DNA of 64,000 nt from Anomaloglossus baeobatrachus (taxonomy: Eukaryota > Chordata > Amphibia > Anura > Aromobatidae). Positions 1 through 12,588 of this stretch are shown here, in pieces. The notes beneath the pieces were generated by a model, which was given only the letters and a program-made list of their open reading frames with translations, searched no databases and was not told the origin of the DNA. The DNA lies in assembly GCF_048569485.1 (NCBI RefSeq), contig NC_134357.1, positions 110,096,744 through 110,160,743 of the forward strand, given 5' to 3'. Position 1 is the first letter of the stretch, and every line of letters starts with the position of its first letter. Position numbers and translations under genes: made by a program.

Positions 1-3000
1 ACACCCTAATCTGGACTTTGCAGTAGTAATGGAACGGGCCATCAAGGCCCTGCAAACCCCAACACCAGACACTCCTGAGGCGGCCCCATGGCCGGCTGAA
101 ACCGCTCCCATCACGGTGGCACCTCCTCTCTCAGCTCTATCGGCCCCTGCAGCGCCCGTCGGGATGATGGAGGAGCTGGCTGCCCAGGTCCGCCGCATGG
201 ATGGAGACCTAGCCAAGATCCTCGCCGCACTCCAGCTCCCAACAGGAGTCAAACCCCCAGGGAAGATCCAGCTCGCCGACAGCCCGGAAGACGTCCCCTG
301 GATGCAGCGGAGAAGGACCAACGACTTGCGATATGGGCCTCCTATTTGTTACAGGTGCAACAAGCCTGGCCACTACTCCAGGTGATGTCCGTTAAACAAG
401 CAACCCCTGGAGCCAAGGGCCAATCCTCAGGAGTAGACCGCAATGGCCCTCCCGATTGGCGAGACCGGTACGTTGGGGCCCGCCCCATCATTCCCCTGGC
501 ACTGGACGGCATCCCGATCATGGCCCTATTGGACCCAGGATCACACCACTATGCCATATACATTGTACCTACAGTATTGGGGTAATGGTGAACTTGCCCC
601 CCCCCGATGATAGCTTGACCGTTGTCGCAGCCAATGGACTCCCTATGACCCAGGTGGGATACAAAGAAGAGGCCCTGACCGTGGGGCGTACGGAGCTAAA
701 ACACCAAGGGATGATTGTGGTGCTGAATGAACCCAGTGACCATAACCCAAAAGTAATTTTAGGGACAAATGTGATGGAGCATTGTATGGATGAAGTGCTG
801 AGTCTGTTGCAGCAGTTGGCTGCCACCACACCGGGAGGAGGCCGACAGAGGGCAGTACAGCATGAGATCCGGGCCCTCCTACATCGGCAGCAGGCGAATT
901 TCATGGGTGGAGAGATTGGTGGAGTAAGGGTGATGGATGTGGCCCCCTTAGTGGTGCCACCAAGGAGTGAGATGATGATTTGGTGCAGGGCAGCAGTAGG
1001 CCCCCAGGGGCGCGATTACCCGGCGATGGGGGAGCCCACGCCTTCAGAGCACTGGCCCAGGGTGATGGCGGCCAGAGGGGTGATTGATGTCAAAAAGGGG
1101 AGCGTGCCTGTGAGAGTGCTGAATTGTAGAGAGGAAGAGGTTAGCCTTCCCCGCTACGCCACCAATGCCAAGCTGCTCACCATAAATCCCCACGCCGTAC
1201 ATGAAGCTATCCCTCCTACCTTTGCATCCCCCACACATAGTGGCACACCCCTCGAACGGTCTGAGGAGGGGTGCCAGGAACTGCATGTAGGCACCGAGGC
1301 GACACCTACCCATCACAAAGAGGGGGGTATACAGGGTAGTCCAGGAGTACAAGCAGGTCTTCAGTAAACACCCATTAGACTTCGGGAGGATTAAAGGGGT
1401 TCAACACCATATCCCCACAGGCACACATCCACCCATCAAGGAGAGGTATAGGCCAATCCCACCAGCACATTATCAATGCGCTAAAGACATGCTGAAGAAC
1501 ATGAAGGAGGGAGGGATCATACGGGATAGTTGCAGCCCCATGGGCAGCTCTACTTGTACTGGTAAAGAAGATGGATGGCACCATGATGATGTGTGTGGAT
1601 TACCAGAAGATCAATCATATAACGCATAAAGATGCCTATCCTCTTCCCCGTATCGAAGAGTCGCTGGCTGTGCTGAAGACTGCTAACTACTTCTCTACCC
1701 TTGACCTCACCAGTGGGTACTGGCAGGTGGCGGTTGCACCAGAAGATCTCGAGAAGACTGCGTTTTCCACCCCCATGGGACTCTGCGAGTTCAACAGTAT
1801 GCCGTTTGGGTTGTGCAACGCCCCAGGGACCTTCCAACGGCTCATGGAATGCTGCCTCGGACACCTCAATTTTGAGACCGTCTTGCTATATCTGGATGAC
1901 GTGATCGTGTATTCCCAGACGTACGAGGCACACCTAGGGCACCTGGCTGAGGTGTTCGCGTCTCTTGCCAAATATGGGATGAAGCTGAAGCCCTCCAAGT
2001 GCCACCTGTTGAAACCCAAAGTGCAGTACCTGGGACACGTGGTAAGCGCAGAGGGTGTCGCCCCAGACCCCGAGAAGATTACCGCTATACAGGACTGGCC
2101 GCGACCAACCACAGTGAGAGAGGTGAGGCAGTTCCTGGGCCTGGTGGGCTATTATCGCCGCTTCATCAAGGGGTACACCAAGAAGGCCGCACCTATGCAA
2201 GACCTCCTCGTGGGACAGACCAAGGGTGGCAGAGCACCTGGACCCCCGTTTGTGTGGGAAGAGAAGCATGAGGAGTCCTTCCACCAGCTGAAGTCGGCCT
2301 TGACTGGGGAAGAAATTCTAGCGTACCCCGATTACGGCCTCCCGTTCGTCCTCTACACCGACACCAGCAATGTGGGCCTAGGGGCAGTCTTGTCTCAGGT
2401 CCAGGACGGGGAGGAGAAAGTGATCGCCTACACCAGCAGGAAACTCAGGCCCACGAAGAGAAACCCTGAGAACTACAGCTCCTTCAAGCTTGAATTCTTG
2501 GCTCTGGTGTGGGCAATCACCGAAAGGTTTAAACATTACCTAGCAGCGGCAAAATTCACTGCCTACACGGACAACAATCCGTTAACCCACCTGGATACGA
2601 CCAAGCTGGGCTCCCTAGAGCAAAGGTGGGTGGCTCGGCTGTCTAACTACGACTTCACTATCAAATACCGAGCCGGCCGCAAGAACACCAACGCGGACGC
2701 GTTATCTAGAATGCCGCACCTACTTGATGAAGGGGCAGAAGAAGATGACCTTGAAGAAATCGAGATACCCGAGTTCCACCGGCCACTGGCTGAAAAACCC
2801 TGCGTCAGTCAGCAACAGGTGGACCTGGACCCGTTACCCAGTCAGGGATGGCAAGAGGCTCAAGATCAGGCGCCTGCTGTCCAGTTGGTCAAGACCATGA
2901 TTGAACAGGGTTCCTCCAGAATGGACCTCGCTGCTCTCCCAGAAGCCCAGCGGCTATGGAAAGAAAGGGCCCAGCTGTGCCTCAATCAAGGGAAGCTGTA

Positions 3001-6000
3001 TCGAGAACTGATTAACCCAAAGACTCATGAGAAGGTTCACCAGCTGCTGGTTCCTCAGGCCAGTGTGCCCAAAGTGCTACAAGCTTACCATGACGGTGCC
3101 GGGCACTTTGGTTGGAAGAAGCTGGAGATGTTGTTGAGAGAGCGGTTCTATTGGAGCGGGATGCGGGAGTCTGTAGAGGCCTGGTGCCGAGAGTGTGGTC
3201 CCTGTACACTGAGAAGAAGGGACGAAGCCAGCCAGAAGGCCCCGCTACGGCCAATCATTACCCATCAACCGCTGGAGCTGGTCGCGCTGGACCATGTCAA
3301 GCTCACACCTAGCCGAAGTGGGTACACCTATGCCTTGACCATCGTGGACCACTACTCAAGATTCATGGTGGTTGTCCCAGTCAAAGATCTGACCGGCCGT
3401 ACTGCAGCGAGAGCATTCCAGGCCTACTTTTGTTGACCGCACGGATACCCTGAAAAGGTGCTTACGGAACAGGGGTCGGCCTTCGAAGCAGAGGTGTTTC
3501 AAGAGTTCTGCCAATTATACGGTTGCAAGAAAATCAGGACCACGCCATACCATGCCCCAAACTAATGGGATGTGTGAGAAGCTGAACCACCTGGTCCTGA
3601 ATCTCCTCAAGATACTACCGTTGGAAGAGCGAAACCTGTGGCCGGAAAAGCTGCCTGACCTGGTAGACATGTATAATAATATCCCCTGTGTGGCTCTCCA
3701 AATGCACACCGGCGTATCTGATGAGAGCCCGACCGGGCCGGCTGCCGGTAGACCTGGATATGGACTTGGAAGTTCCAGAGGCCCTCCCTTCGACTGCGGA
3801 CTGGGATACCCGGCGGCAAGCGCAATACCGACGGGTCCAGGAATATGTGGAGAAGAATTTGCACCAGATTTGAGAAAAACAAGAACAGCGCTTCAACAAG
3901 CGGGCTCCAGCCGATCCCTTTGAACCTGGGGATGTAGTGCTGAAACGGAAGAGAAGAACTCACAAGCTCGATGACCAGTGGGAGAAAACCCCGTACGTCA
4001 TACAGCCCACTGAATGGGGGAACGAGAAGACTTGTCTGATAAGTCGTGACCAGGGGAAGACATCGGCTGCCGTTTCCAGAGACCACCTGAAGAGGTGCCC
4101 ACCCCCCTTGAGAGTGGCAAATGAGGTTCCAGTTCCCATGCCGAACGGGGAAAAAGAGGTGATCCACACAGTGATGGGTGACTTTCCAGCAGACTGGCCT
4201 ACGCAGAACGGCGCGGTGATTGTTCCGGTGATAATGTTCCCACCACCCGTGGAAGAAATGGAAACGAAAACCTCTGCCAGTGAGCCGCTTGGACTAATGC
4301 CCAGGGATGCACCTATACCACGCCCCAGTAGGTCTCCGCCCGCCATACCTGCCATACGGGAAGAGGAAACCAGGTGTTTCTTCTATCCCCTTGCCCGTTA
4401 CTAACGACACTGGGCGCCGAAGGTCCACACGCGCCAACCTAGGTAGGCCCCCGCTTAGGTATAGGGAAACAACCACCTAGGGGTGCAGCATGTTGATTGT
4501 GTAAATACTGAATGAGTGAGCACCAATCAATCCGAATGACTTACCTAATTTGTACCGTCCGTAAAAGGAGAAAGTTGTCCCCGTTGGGACCATCAATATG
4601 TCTATTTCTTGTCTGCCGTATTACTACCTTGCAACAGCCCACATGAGAAACTACTCATGAACAAGGCCGAGAACTTGCAGGCCAACCACGAACTTGAGGT
4701 CTTGTAAATAATTTGTGGGCTGTATTCCGTTGCTGCCTCCGGAGAGGCAGATTGGAGGGAGGACCCGCAGCAGAGCAGGCTGGGGTCCGGTCACCACCAG
4801 GACCAGTGACCATCCTCCGGGGGTCAGGGGTCCCCCTGGACGTGGGGTCCCCTGAAATGATAGCCGGGTGCGAGACACCGTACCCGTTCCCGCTCGGGTG
4901 ACCTGGACCAGGACTGGGGTAAAGGGGTGCTGCCCATTTCTTAGGGGCAGCATCAAGGTGTAGGTTGCTTGGGTGGGGTAGCGGAAGAACATGGACCCGT
5001 CCGTTATTAATAAAAATGTTTTTATCGTTTGTAACGTTTAAGAGAAAAGCCTCCCGTTAAGTTATATGTTTTCAATGTTAAATTTCTATTTTTCAGAAAT
5101 AAAACCGGTGATGGACGGGCAGCCCACGGACAGTCTGCATTTCACCAAGGGGTCACGCCCTGGACTAGCCAGGTAGTCACAAACACAACATCATACACAC
5201 ACCCCCTCCCCTGGATAGTCTACATCAGTCACACAAAATCCTTGTTGCCTCCTCCAGGGTCTGATGTCCACACCAGGTGGGGCGAAGCCAGGTGGTTGGC
5301 CCCACCCACCGAGGAGTTCACAGGCCTGGAGGCGGGAAAAAGTAGTTAGTTCAGTTTGGAGTTCAAGTGGAGTGGAGGAGTGAGGTTTGGAGTTGAAAGT
5401 GAGAGGACAGAAACTGTTAGTGTCTGGGTAGGAGCCCAGGCACTGTCAGCAAGGTCGGCAGATGGTGGTGGCCGTCTGCAGGAGGTGGTACAAGTCAGCG
5501 GAACCGTAGGACCGGGGACGGGCGGTGGCCCGCCAGTACCGAACCAGGGAGCTGATCTGTACCAAGCACAAAGGCAGGGCCATCGGACCCCGACCAGGCT
5601 GGGAGCTGCCGACAACGGTCAAATCCGAGAGTGACCGGAACCCCAGGGGTTCCCTAACACCCAAGACCCAACAGAAGGCAACCGTCCACACCGTGAGAAT
5701 AAAAAGCCACTGCCATAGGCTAGAGATCCAAGGGCCAGCGCCTGCGGGCAAACGGGCTCGCTCGGTACATATATGCCGGGGAGCGGACTACCGTTGGGAA
5801 ACCATCGGAGTTAATTACATTCTACGAAGGTGCAGGGAAAGACAGCCACCATCAACCTGTCCGGGGAGATCAAAGACACTGCAGCCGGCTGCGGGACCTG
5901 TCCATCCAGCCGTTTGGTTTACCAGAGACTCTGTGAATCTGTGCCTGAGTGAGTACAACAGTGCCATCCGGCACTGTGCCGCGCTGCCCCTGCAACCCTG

Positions 6001-6325
6001 CACCCCGGCCATCCAGCCTCCCCGTACCGCCACCGGGCCCCGGGATCACCAACCCCTACCCACGGAGGGGGAACCAACATCCTAGCTGCTCCCTGCCATC
6101 GCTCCCGGGATCCCCGTCACCAGCAGCGGTGGTGCCCATTATCACCACGACCCGTGGGTGGCGTCACGAACTATCTCCCCAAACAAACCACCCCCTTTTC
6201 ACTCGTGGGCGAGGAGCGCTGCTCGAGTCCCCGGGTCCGGCCCACCGCTCGAGCCACCGAGCAGCAGCAGCAGAAGTCCCCGGACCCGAGCGTAGCGAGT
6301 GCGGCCCCTCCGCCCGCGACATTAA
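1..6325 (+). mobile_element. Ty3/Gypsy LTR retrotransposon fossil, 5' end outside the window
   Basis: The remains of a Ty3/Gypsy (Metaviridae-type) element in plus orientation. The parts follow Gypsy order. A gag tail ends in a CCHC-type zinc knuckle (CYRCNKPGHYS, near 345-385). A retropepsin-like segment follows (DPGS near 535). Next come reverse transcriptase (about 1.57-2.25 kb, with the YLDDVIVYS catalytic box), RNase H (about 2.3-2.7 kb, with YTDTSN and ADALSR) and an integrase with an H2C2 finger and a catalytic-core start (about 3.05-3.5 kb). A C-terminal tail reaches about 4.4 kb and a long non-coding region with a candidate LTR lies downstream. The order pro-RT-RH-IN separates Gypsy from Copia. 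It is broken, with roughly five breaks, and the 5' LTR is not in the window. The conserved boxes remain easy to read, so I infer a moderate age. The right boundary is uncertain. Confidence 0.9.
5152..6325 (+). repeat. Candidate 3' LTR of the Gypsy fossil
   Basis: This non-coding stretch lies downstream of the integrase tail. It starts just after a short purine run (AAGGGG) with TCACGCCCTGG and ends in CCGCGACA, a plausible CA terminus. Frog Gypsy LTRs often have this GC-rich layout. No second LTR is available for comparison, so both ends are inferred. The sequence attaacacc recurs near 6842, where it is followed by tgtcgcgg, the inverted form of the terminal CCGCGACA. A second, truncated relative may begin there. 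Confidence 0.4.
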
Positions 6326-7465
6326 CACCTTGACTTTCCCCTGAGGAAGCTACAACTCCTTGTAGCGATACGCGTGGGGTTTCCACCCCACCCTTCTCAT
6401 GATATTTGCTCTGCCATTTACCCCGTGTAGTACCCCTGGGTATGTGATTTGCCTTATACTTGTTCCAGACCTTTGTTTTCAGGGCAGATTACTTTCATGC
6501 GGCTTTGAGGTATTTGTATGCAGCAATTGTCCTTCTGCTTGCTATTGTTTCATTTAGTATGCCGTGCTTACTGCCTGTCATTGATTGAACAAGGTTTTTT
6601 GGCTATCACACTCACTCTGACTTATCATGTGGGGTTTCTCTTTGGCTTGCTGAGAGGGTGGGGTGTATTTTGGTGGCTTATATTATTGGCACCAAATGTA
6701 TGTACAAGCTTTTTGCTTTTTTAATTGTTTTTAATGAACATCTGTGTGTTTGTATGTCCTTTTTGATTAATAAATTGATATTACATGGTCATTTCTGGTG
6801 ATCCCACTTGTTGCACATTTTCTTTTTCTCTTGTGTACCGACATTAACACCTGTCGCGGCAAAGAACATGGCAGCGGCGGCTAATCCCTGGCCCCATACT
6901 TCCCTCCCCCTCCATTTAACTGTATGCCTCGGGTCAACGGGACTGGGCAAGGCCACCCCGTGTCAACGCCTGACCCGACCCGAAACAGCCCGGCAACGAG
7001 TAGGTTTAACCGCCTGTTCCCTGGGGTACTACATACACTATTTTAACCTTTTCATGACCTAGGACATATATATCGCTTCCCCCCGGAAGCGATCGGACTG
7101 TGCAGTGATAAAGTAAAATAAATACAAATTTTTTTTAAAAAAAAGGGTTTTTAAAAAATATTTAAAAAAAAACTCTAAAAGTTCAAATCACCCCCCTTTT
7201 GCCCCATTGATAATAAAACAATATTAATAAAAAATACACATATATTTGGTATAGCCGTGTTCAGAATTGCCCGATCTATCAAAATAATAAATCGATTAAT
7301 CTGGGCGTATCGAGAAAAAAATCCAAACGGCAAAATTACATTTTTTTGGTTGCCGCAACATTGCATAAAAATGCAATAAAAGGAAATCAAAACATCGCAT
7401 CTACGCAAAAATGGTATCATTAAAAATGTCAGCTCAAAATGCAAAAAATAAGTCACACTGAGTCT
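6326..7465. other. Non-coding interval with no recognised gene
   Basis: No supportable coding region. The part near 6850-7040 is GC-rich and may be the edge of another repeat (it begins tgtcgcgg). The stretch 7060-7460 is A/T-rich, with long A and T runs, and looks like an interspersed repeat. I cannot assign it to a family. Confidence 0.4.
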
Positions 7466-7467
7466 AA

Positions 7468-7985
7468 AGGGTGCTTTACATGCTGCGACATCGCTAACGA
7501 TATATCGTCAGGGTCACGTCGTTAGTGATGCACATCCGGCGCTGTTAGCGACATCGCAGCGTGTGACACCTAGGAGCGACGATCAACGAGTGCAAAAATG
7601 TGAAAAATCGTTGCTCGTTGACACGTCGCTCCTTTTCATAATATCGTTGCTGCTGCAGGTACGATGTTGTTCGTCGTTCCTGCGGCAGCACACATCGCTA
7701 TGTGTGACACCACAGGAACGACGAACATCTTCTTACCTGCGTCCACCGGCAATGAGGAAGGAAGGAGGTAGGCGGCATGTTCCGGCTGCTCATCTCTGCC
7801 CCTCCTCTGCTTTTGGACGGCTGCCGTGTGACGTTGCTGTGACGCCGCACGAACCGCCCCCTTAGAAAGGAGGCGGATCGCCGGCCAGAGCGAGGTCGCA
7901 GGGAAGGTAAGTCCGTGTGACGGGTGTTAGCGATGTTGTGCGTGACGATTTGCCCGTGACGCTCAACTGACGGGGCGGGTACGCT
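7468..7985. repeat. MITE-like repeat with gcgacatcgctaacga ends
   Basis: The left side carries gctgcgacatcgctaacg and the right side carries gtgttagcgatgttgtgcg, which are roughly inverted. Internally there are several short palindromes built on cgacgtcgt-type words. Similar gcgatgttgctagcg words form the ends of the MITE at 17872-18574, so the two may be related. The exact ends are not resolved. Confidence 0.4.
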
Positions 7986-8059
7986 TACTAGCGGTTTCCA
8001 TCAAACACCATATCACATACATAGTCATCTGCTTTTGTTTTGGCCAAAATATTATTTAA

Positions 8060-8667
8060 AGGGGTGGTTCACCCATATTTTTTATTGTCTAGATCGATAT
8101 TATATTGAGAAACAATGTTTCTCTCAAATACCTTGTGTTGTCAATAGTGCCTGTGAGAGGCGCTATTGCAGACCGCTGCTCCCCGTTCAGTGACGTACCC
8201 GTCCAATGCTGCCTCGTCACATCCGTGCAGCCGGCTACATTCTGAGCCCATCTGCTCCCTGCTCCTCCTCCCTCCTCCCTCACAGCACGTCTCTTGCTTG
8301 CAGCGTTCTGCGAGGAGGGAGCAGGAGACGCGCCGTGCTGTGCTAGGAGGGAGGAGGGAGGAGGAGAGAGGAGGGAGGAGGAGGGGGGGAGGGGAGGAGG
8401 AGGGGGGAGGGAGGAGGAGGGGGGAGCAAATGGGCTGTGACAGCAGTGAAACACCGCTCACAGCTCAGAGTCTGGAAGACTGTAGCCGGCTGCACGGATG
8501 TGACGAGGCAGCATTGGACGGGTAAGTCACTGGACGGGGAGCAGCGGTCTGCAATAGCGCCTCTCACAGGCACTATTGACAACACAAGGTATTTGAGAGA
8601 AACATTGTTTCTCAATATAATATCGATCTAGAGTCTAGACAATAAAAAATATGGGTGAACCACCCCT
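8060..8667. mobile_element. Kolobok/T2-type MITE with TTAA target duplication
   Basis: The termini are AGGGGTGGTTCACCC and its exact inverse GGGTGAACCACCCCT. Each is flanked by TTAA (8056-8059 and 8668-8671). The terminal inverted repeats run for well over 100 bp on each side, including the words tattgtctaga and gaaacattgtttctc. TTAA targets with AGGG termini match the Kolobok/T2 MITEs of Xenopus; piggyBac shares the TTAA target but not this terminus. No transposase is encoded, so the element is non-autonomous. A purine-rich block fills the centre. Confidence 0.85.
8341..8427 (+). repeat. Purine-only GGAGGAGGG tract
   Basis: About 85 bases consist almost purely of G and A in gga/ggagg units inside the Kolobok-type MITE. 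A homopurine mirror-like tract of this length could form triplex (H-DNA) structure. The length is probably polymorphic. Confidence 0.8.
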
Positions 8668-8789
8668 TTAAGCCTACCACCACAACAAGATAGACTCTTT
8701 TAGCAGGGTCTTATTTTACTGTAACCTATTAAAACTTTATTAAAATATCCAATACTCTTTTTAGGTATATTTGTGCCACAGGGGAGGGA

Positions 8790-11210
8790 CCAGATGTTGT
8801 GTGTCGCCCCTGCAGCGGTCGAACTGCTCGGATCCAGGGTCTGCTGTGGCTCGAGGGTCTCCAGACCCAGGGGCTTACGGCCACTTCAAATGAAAAGAGG
8901 GGGGTATTTACAGGGGATAAGAGTTTGTGACGCCACTCGTGGTTCGCAGTAAGTGGAGTACCACTACTGCCGATGGGAGTACCCGGGGGAGATGGAGTGG
9001 GGCAGCTGTACCGCCCCCGCGTCAGGAGCCTGCCGCCGCTCCTCGGATCCGGATCTGCGGTGGCTCGAGGAGTCTCCAGACCCGGAGGTCGGGGTCACGT
9101 GGCCACTCGGAATAAAGGGGGGATTATTTACAGGGGATTTTATGGGCAGTTCGTGATGCCACCCGTGGTTCATGGTAAGGTGTAGTACCACCGCTGCAAT
9201 GGGAAGTACCCAGTGGCGATGGTATGGGCAGCCAGATGTTTAACCCATGCACGGGTAGGGGGAAATGCCCCAGGACTCGGTGTTGGTGGCAGGGAGGTGC
9301 CGTTTGGATGGTCAGGGATCGTTTTAGTACTCATTCAGTCCAATAATGCTGACACCGACAAACGTGGTAAACCAAAGTTTGTAGTACCGCTACAGCAGGG
9401 AGGGAGCACGCCTGGATCCCGTGCTCGATGGTGTTGCTTGTTAGCCTGTGGCCTTTTCCATGGCACCTTTCTTCTAAATGGTCCCTCTAGCTTAGAACTA
9501 TTGGGTCCCACTCACCAGTATGGCTAATTGGGTGAGCTTGCTCTCAGGGTTCACGCTTGGGATTTTCTGGACTATGTAGTGGGAAAGTCCTATCCCCCTC
9601 GTTGCACTAGGACCCCAATTTTGGAGCGGGTGGAGAATGGATCTTGAAGGCTCCGTTCTCGTCGGGTAAATTGTCAAGACGCTTGAAGCTCCTTCTTGAC
9701 CTAGGGTCCACATCCCCCGTCGTGCCCTGGCCCCTGCCCGGTGATGGCACAAGGCCGCCGGCTGTCCTCCTCGACAGACCGTGCCCCTTGTTGCGATCCC
9801 CCTTCGACTAGGGTCCAGCTCCTAACAGGCCCAGACCAACGTCTGCCACTTAGTAAACCAAGGAGCGCAGCTCCTGACCTCTCCTCTCAAGAGTCACTCC
9901 TGAACTGACTGTCTCCTAACACTCCTGACCTCCCCTTACCAACCCCCCAAGTGGGCGACCCTATTCCCTTCAGGTCTGCCACTGGTGTGTCTGGTGGGTG
10001 TGGTGCAGAGTGTTCCTAGGATTTTTATTAGCCTGTTCTTAGCAACACCAATATGCCAGGGACCCGTAACCAAGGAGAAGGTGGATACTGATCAGAAGGG
10101 CAGATTGCACAATACCCTGTGACGACCTGATAGGCCAGGGCGTCATACAGCCAGATGACGTTCCCTCCACGGTTAGGGGAGGCCTAGAGACTCTGGATAG
10201 TGGAGGTGTAGGGGAGCGCAGTGCAATTTGGAAGCAGGGGAGGACAGCGTACTCACTCAGGCAGTGTTGGTAGTGATGCGACCGCAAAGCAGGCTCTGAC
10301 ACAAAGGTAAACCAAGTCTCTGGGCGCCGCTGCCTCTCTGGGGGAGCCTGTCCAGGAGTCCGCTCCCTTTGATGTTGCTGGTGGTCTTGACCTGCCTCCT
10401 TGCACTAATTTTAGATGTTTTCCAGTGACCCCTTGGCTTGAAGCTTTCAGGGTCCTCTCCCTAAGTAGAGGAGCTGTGCTCTCGATGGCTGACACTTGGG
10501 ATTTCAGTGGGCTGCATGTGTTGGAAAGCCCTATCCCCCTCGTTGTGTTGGTGCATTCGATCTCTGAGCTCTTGGGGACAGTTCATACAGATACTATCCT
10601 CCACAGGTTAATTATCAGGTTGCGTGAAGCTACTTCCTGATCTAGGGTCCAGTACCCCACCATGCTCGGTACCAGTTTGGTTACCAGGTACTCCGGTGCC
10701 GACCGTTCTCCAAAACTAAGTCTGGCTCCTTTCTCCAATACCCTGTGACCGGGTTTCCGACTCCTACGGTCCCAGACCACCGCCTGCGACCTAGCCAAAA
10801 GTCCCCAGGGAGCTCCAAAACCCAGCTCCTCACTCTTTGGGAGATACTACTCAACTCCAGGGAGCTGCTACTCCCAGCTCCTCACTCTTTGGGAGCTACT
10901 GCTGTTCTACTAAGCTTGGCTCTGCACTTCCTCTCTCTCACCAGTCTGTCTGACCCTTAGGCGGGTGGCCCTATTCCAGCTAGACCACCCACTGGTGTGC
11001 CTGACAGGGTGTGGTGTAAGGTGTCTAGGATTTGAATGCTGATGGAGCAACACCAAAGGTTAGGATCCCAGAACCATGAGGGTTGAGTCCTGCACCAACA
11101 GATAAAGAGTGCAGTACTCTGTGACACCCTGACTAGTTCAGGGACGTCACAGTTGCAAAAGGGGCCAGCTGGAATATGTAGTTCCACTGGCAGCAAATGG
11201 TACTGTCACA
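8790..11210. repeat. Compound non-coding repeat with two diverged tandem units
   Basis: Two related blocks can be aligned by eye. One has the words tatccccctcgttg near 9590 and cctagggtccaca near 9700; the other has tatccccctcgttg near 10535 and ctagggtccagta near 10645, about 940 bp away. A shorter duplication repeats the gtgacgccac-tcgtggttcg segment near 8928 and 9150. The inverse of that motif (gggtggcgtcac) occurs in the candidate Gypsy LTR near 6150. An origin from an LTR-type element in the other orientation is therefore possible but unproven. No gene is seen. Confidence 0.45.
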
Positions 11211-11477
11211 GTAGCTGAAGTGGGTCGCTAGACACCTAAACGCTTCCCTCGTGTCAACAACAATTGTCAATAGCAGAAGGTGGCACTTTCAGAGATGGCA
11301 TAGGACCTCCGGGGACAAGGTGGGGTCTGGATGCAGATATTGGAGCGCCCGTGATGTTTGTGCAATTACAAGCAGCCAGACACATGGGTGAACTTGCAAA
11401 CATAACACTTTACTGACGTGAATAATGGCATACAGTCTGTTTCTTAAAGGCAAAGAAGCAGCAATTCACTCTATTGG
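11211..11477. repeat. Left part of a repeat split by the 11494-12572 element
   Basis: Non-coding sequence that resumes at 12589 after the foldback insertion. No gene is seen on either side. The continuation at 12589-13130 contains gtgacacactggtgg-type words like those in the 8.8-11.2 kb repeat, so both pieces probably belong to that family. Confidence 0.35.
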
Positions 11478-11493
11478 ATACACTTAGTATTTT

Positions 11494-12572
11494 ACTACAA
11501 ACCAAAGAGGATCCCAGTGGTCAAAAAACACCAATAAATGAGATGAAGGGAAGACCACTGGTAAAGAAGAGACCAAGGACAAGTACTTAGTGAAATACAA
11601 AATCCATTTAATAAGGTGCATGTGACAAGGTGCAGGTTCATCTCGGGCATGGTCCCTTTACTGCCTCTCATTCCTCATGTGATATGTCCCTCCTCCGTGC
11701 TACTGCCCAGGGGCATCATACACCCGCCCCTTGTTAATCTTCTAATGGACACGTCCAGACTAATATTCTCCACCCCTCTATTGATTTCACTCCCTGTCTC
11801 TGACATCATCCCTGACAGGTGAGTGAGACTAATATCCAGGCACAGACGCGACGCGCGCATGCGCTGTTCGTGCCTCCTGTGGGGGTGGCCGCCGGGCGCC
11901 TCTGGGATGAATAGGTGGATGACGCACGTCCTCCCCCCGTTCCTCCACGTGGTGTCCTGTGGTCGCCGCCTTGGAAAGCGGGACATCATGACATGGAGCG
12001 CGCCGATTTGCTGCTGGATCCTTGCCATTCATTTATAAACCCACACTCTATGCACTATGGCCAAGCCTCCTGACAAAGCCACACCCGGTGAAACGCGCGT
12101 CGAGGCCACGCCCACCGCCACCAGCCTGTCTGCTAGCATTTCCTATCATGTCTCAAGGTAATTTCCCTTAACTATATACCCATTTGACATGCCACCCTAG
12201 CGTTTGCAAATTGAGAGAAAACACATTGGTGATTACTATTTGTCTGCTCTTAATTATATGCTCTCCTTATCTGCTTCGCTACTGGTTTTTGATATTAACC
12301 CTTTGGTTCTAGCAGCTTCACTATACCTGCTGGTGGTGTCTGTGCAATTCTGTGTGTCTAACGATTTTTAGATCTTTTCGTCATTACTGTTTCTCTTTGT
12401 GCCACGTGCACCTTATTAAATGGATTTTGTATTTCACTAAGTACTTGTCCTTGGTCTCTTCTTTACCAGTGGTCTTCCTTTCATCTCATTTATTGGTGTT
12501 TTTTGACCAGTGGGATCCTCTTTGGTTTGTAGTTCTTATTGAGACCCTCCCTTTAAGGGAAGCTGTAGGTTT
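11494..12572. mobile_element. Foldback retroelement-like repeat with 16-bp target duplication and hammerhead-like core
   Basis: A 16-bp direct repeat (atacacttagtatttt) flanks the element at 11478-11493 and 12573-12588. Inverted arms of about 125 bp lie at about 11494-11620 and 12404-12534; one starts actacaaaccaaagagg and the other ends with its inverse. A hammerhead-like motif lies at 12065-12106. Long target duplications, inverted terminal copies and hammerheads together fit a Penelope-like element derivative. No protein part is retained, so that assignment is inference. Confidence 0.6.
12065..12106 (+). ncRNA. Degenerate hammerhead ribozyme-like motif
   Basis: Stem I is GCCTC (12065-12069) pairing with GAGGC (12102-12106). 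The core reads CTGACAA instead of CTGANGA, then a short stem II (GCC/GGT), GAAA (12090-12093), a tiny stem III and a GTC cleavage triplet (12099-12101). The A at core position G8 would be expected to abolish cleavage. The layout matches the cleaner copy at 14883-14921, which shares stem I. Confidence 0.6.
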
Positions 12573-12588
12573 ATACACTTAGTATTTT

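Noticed and set aside
8089-8615. Proline/serine and arginine/glycine-rich frames
   Set aside because: These come from the purine tract and inverted arms of the Kolobok-type MITE.
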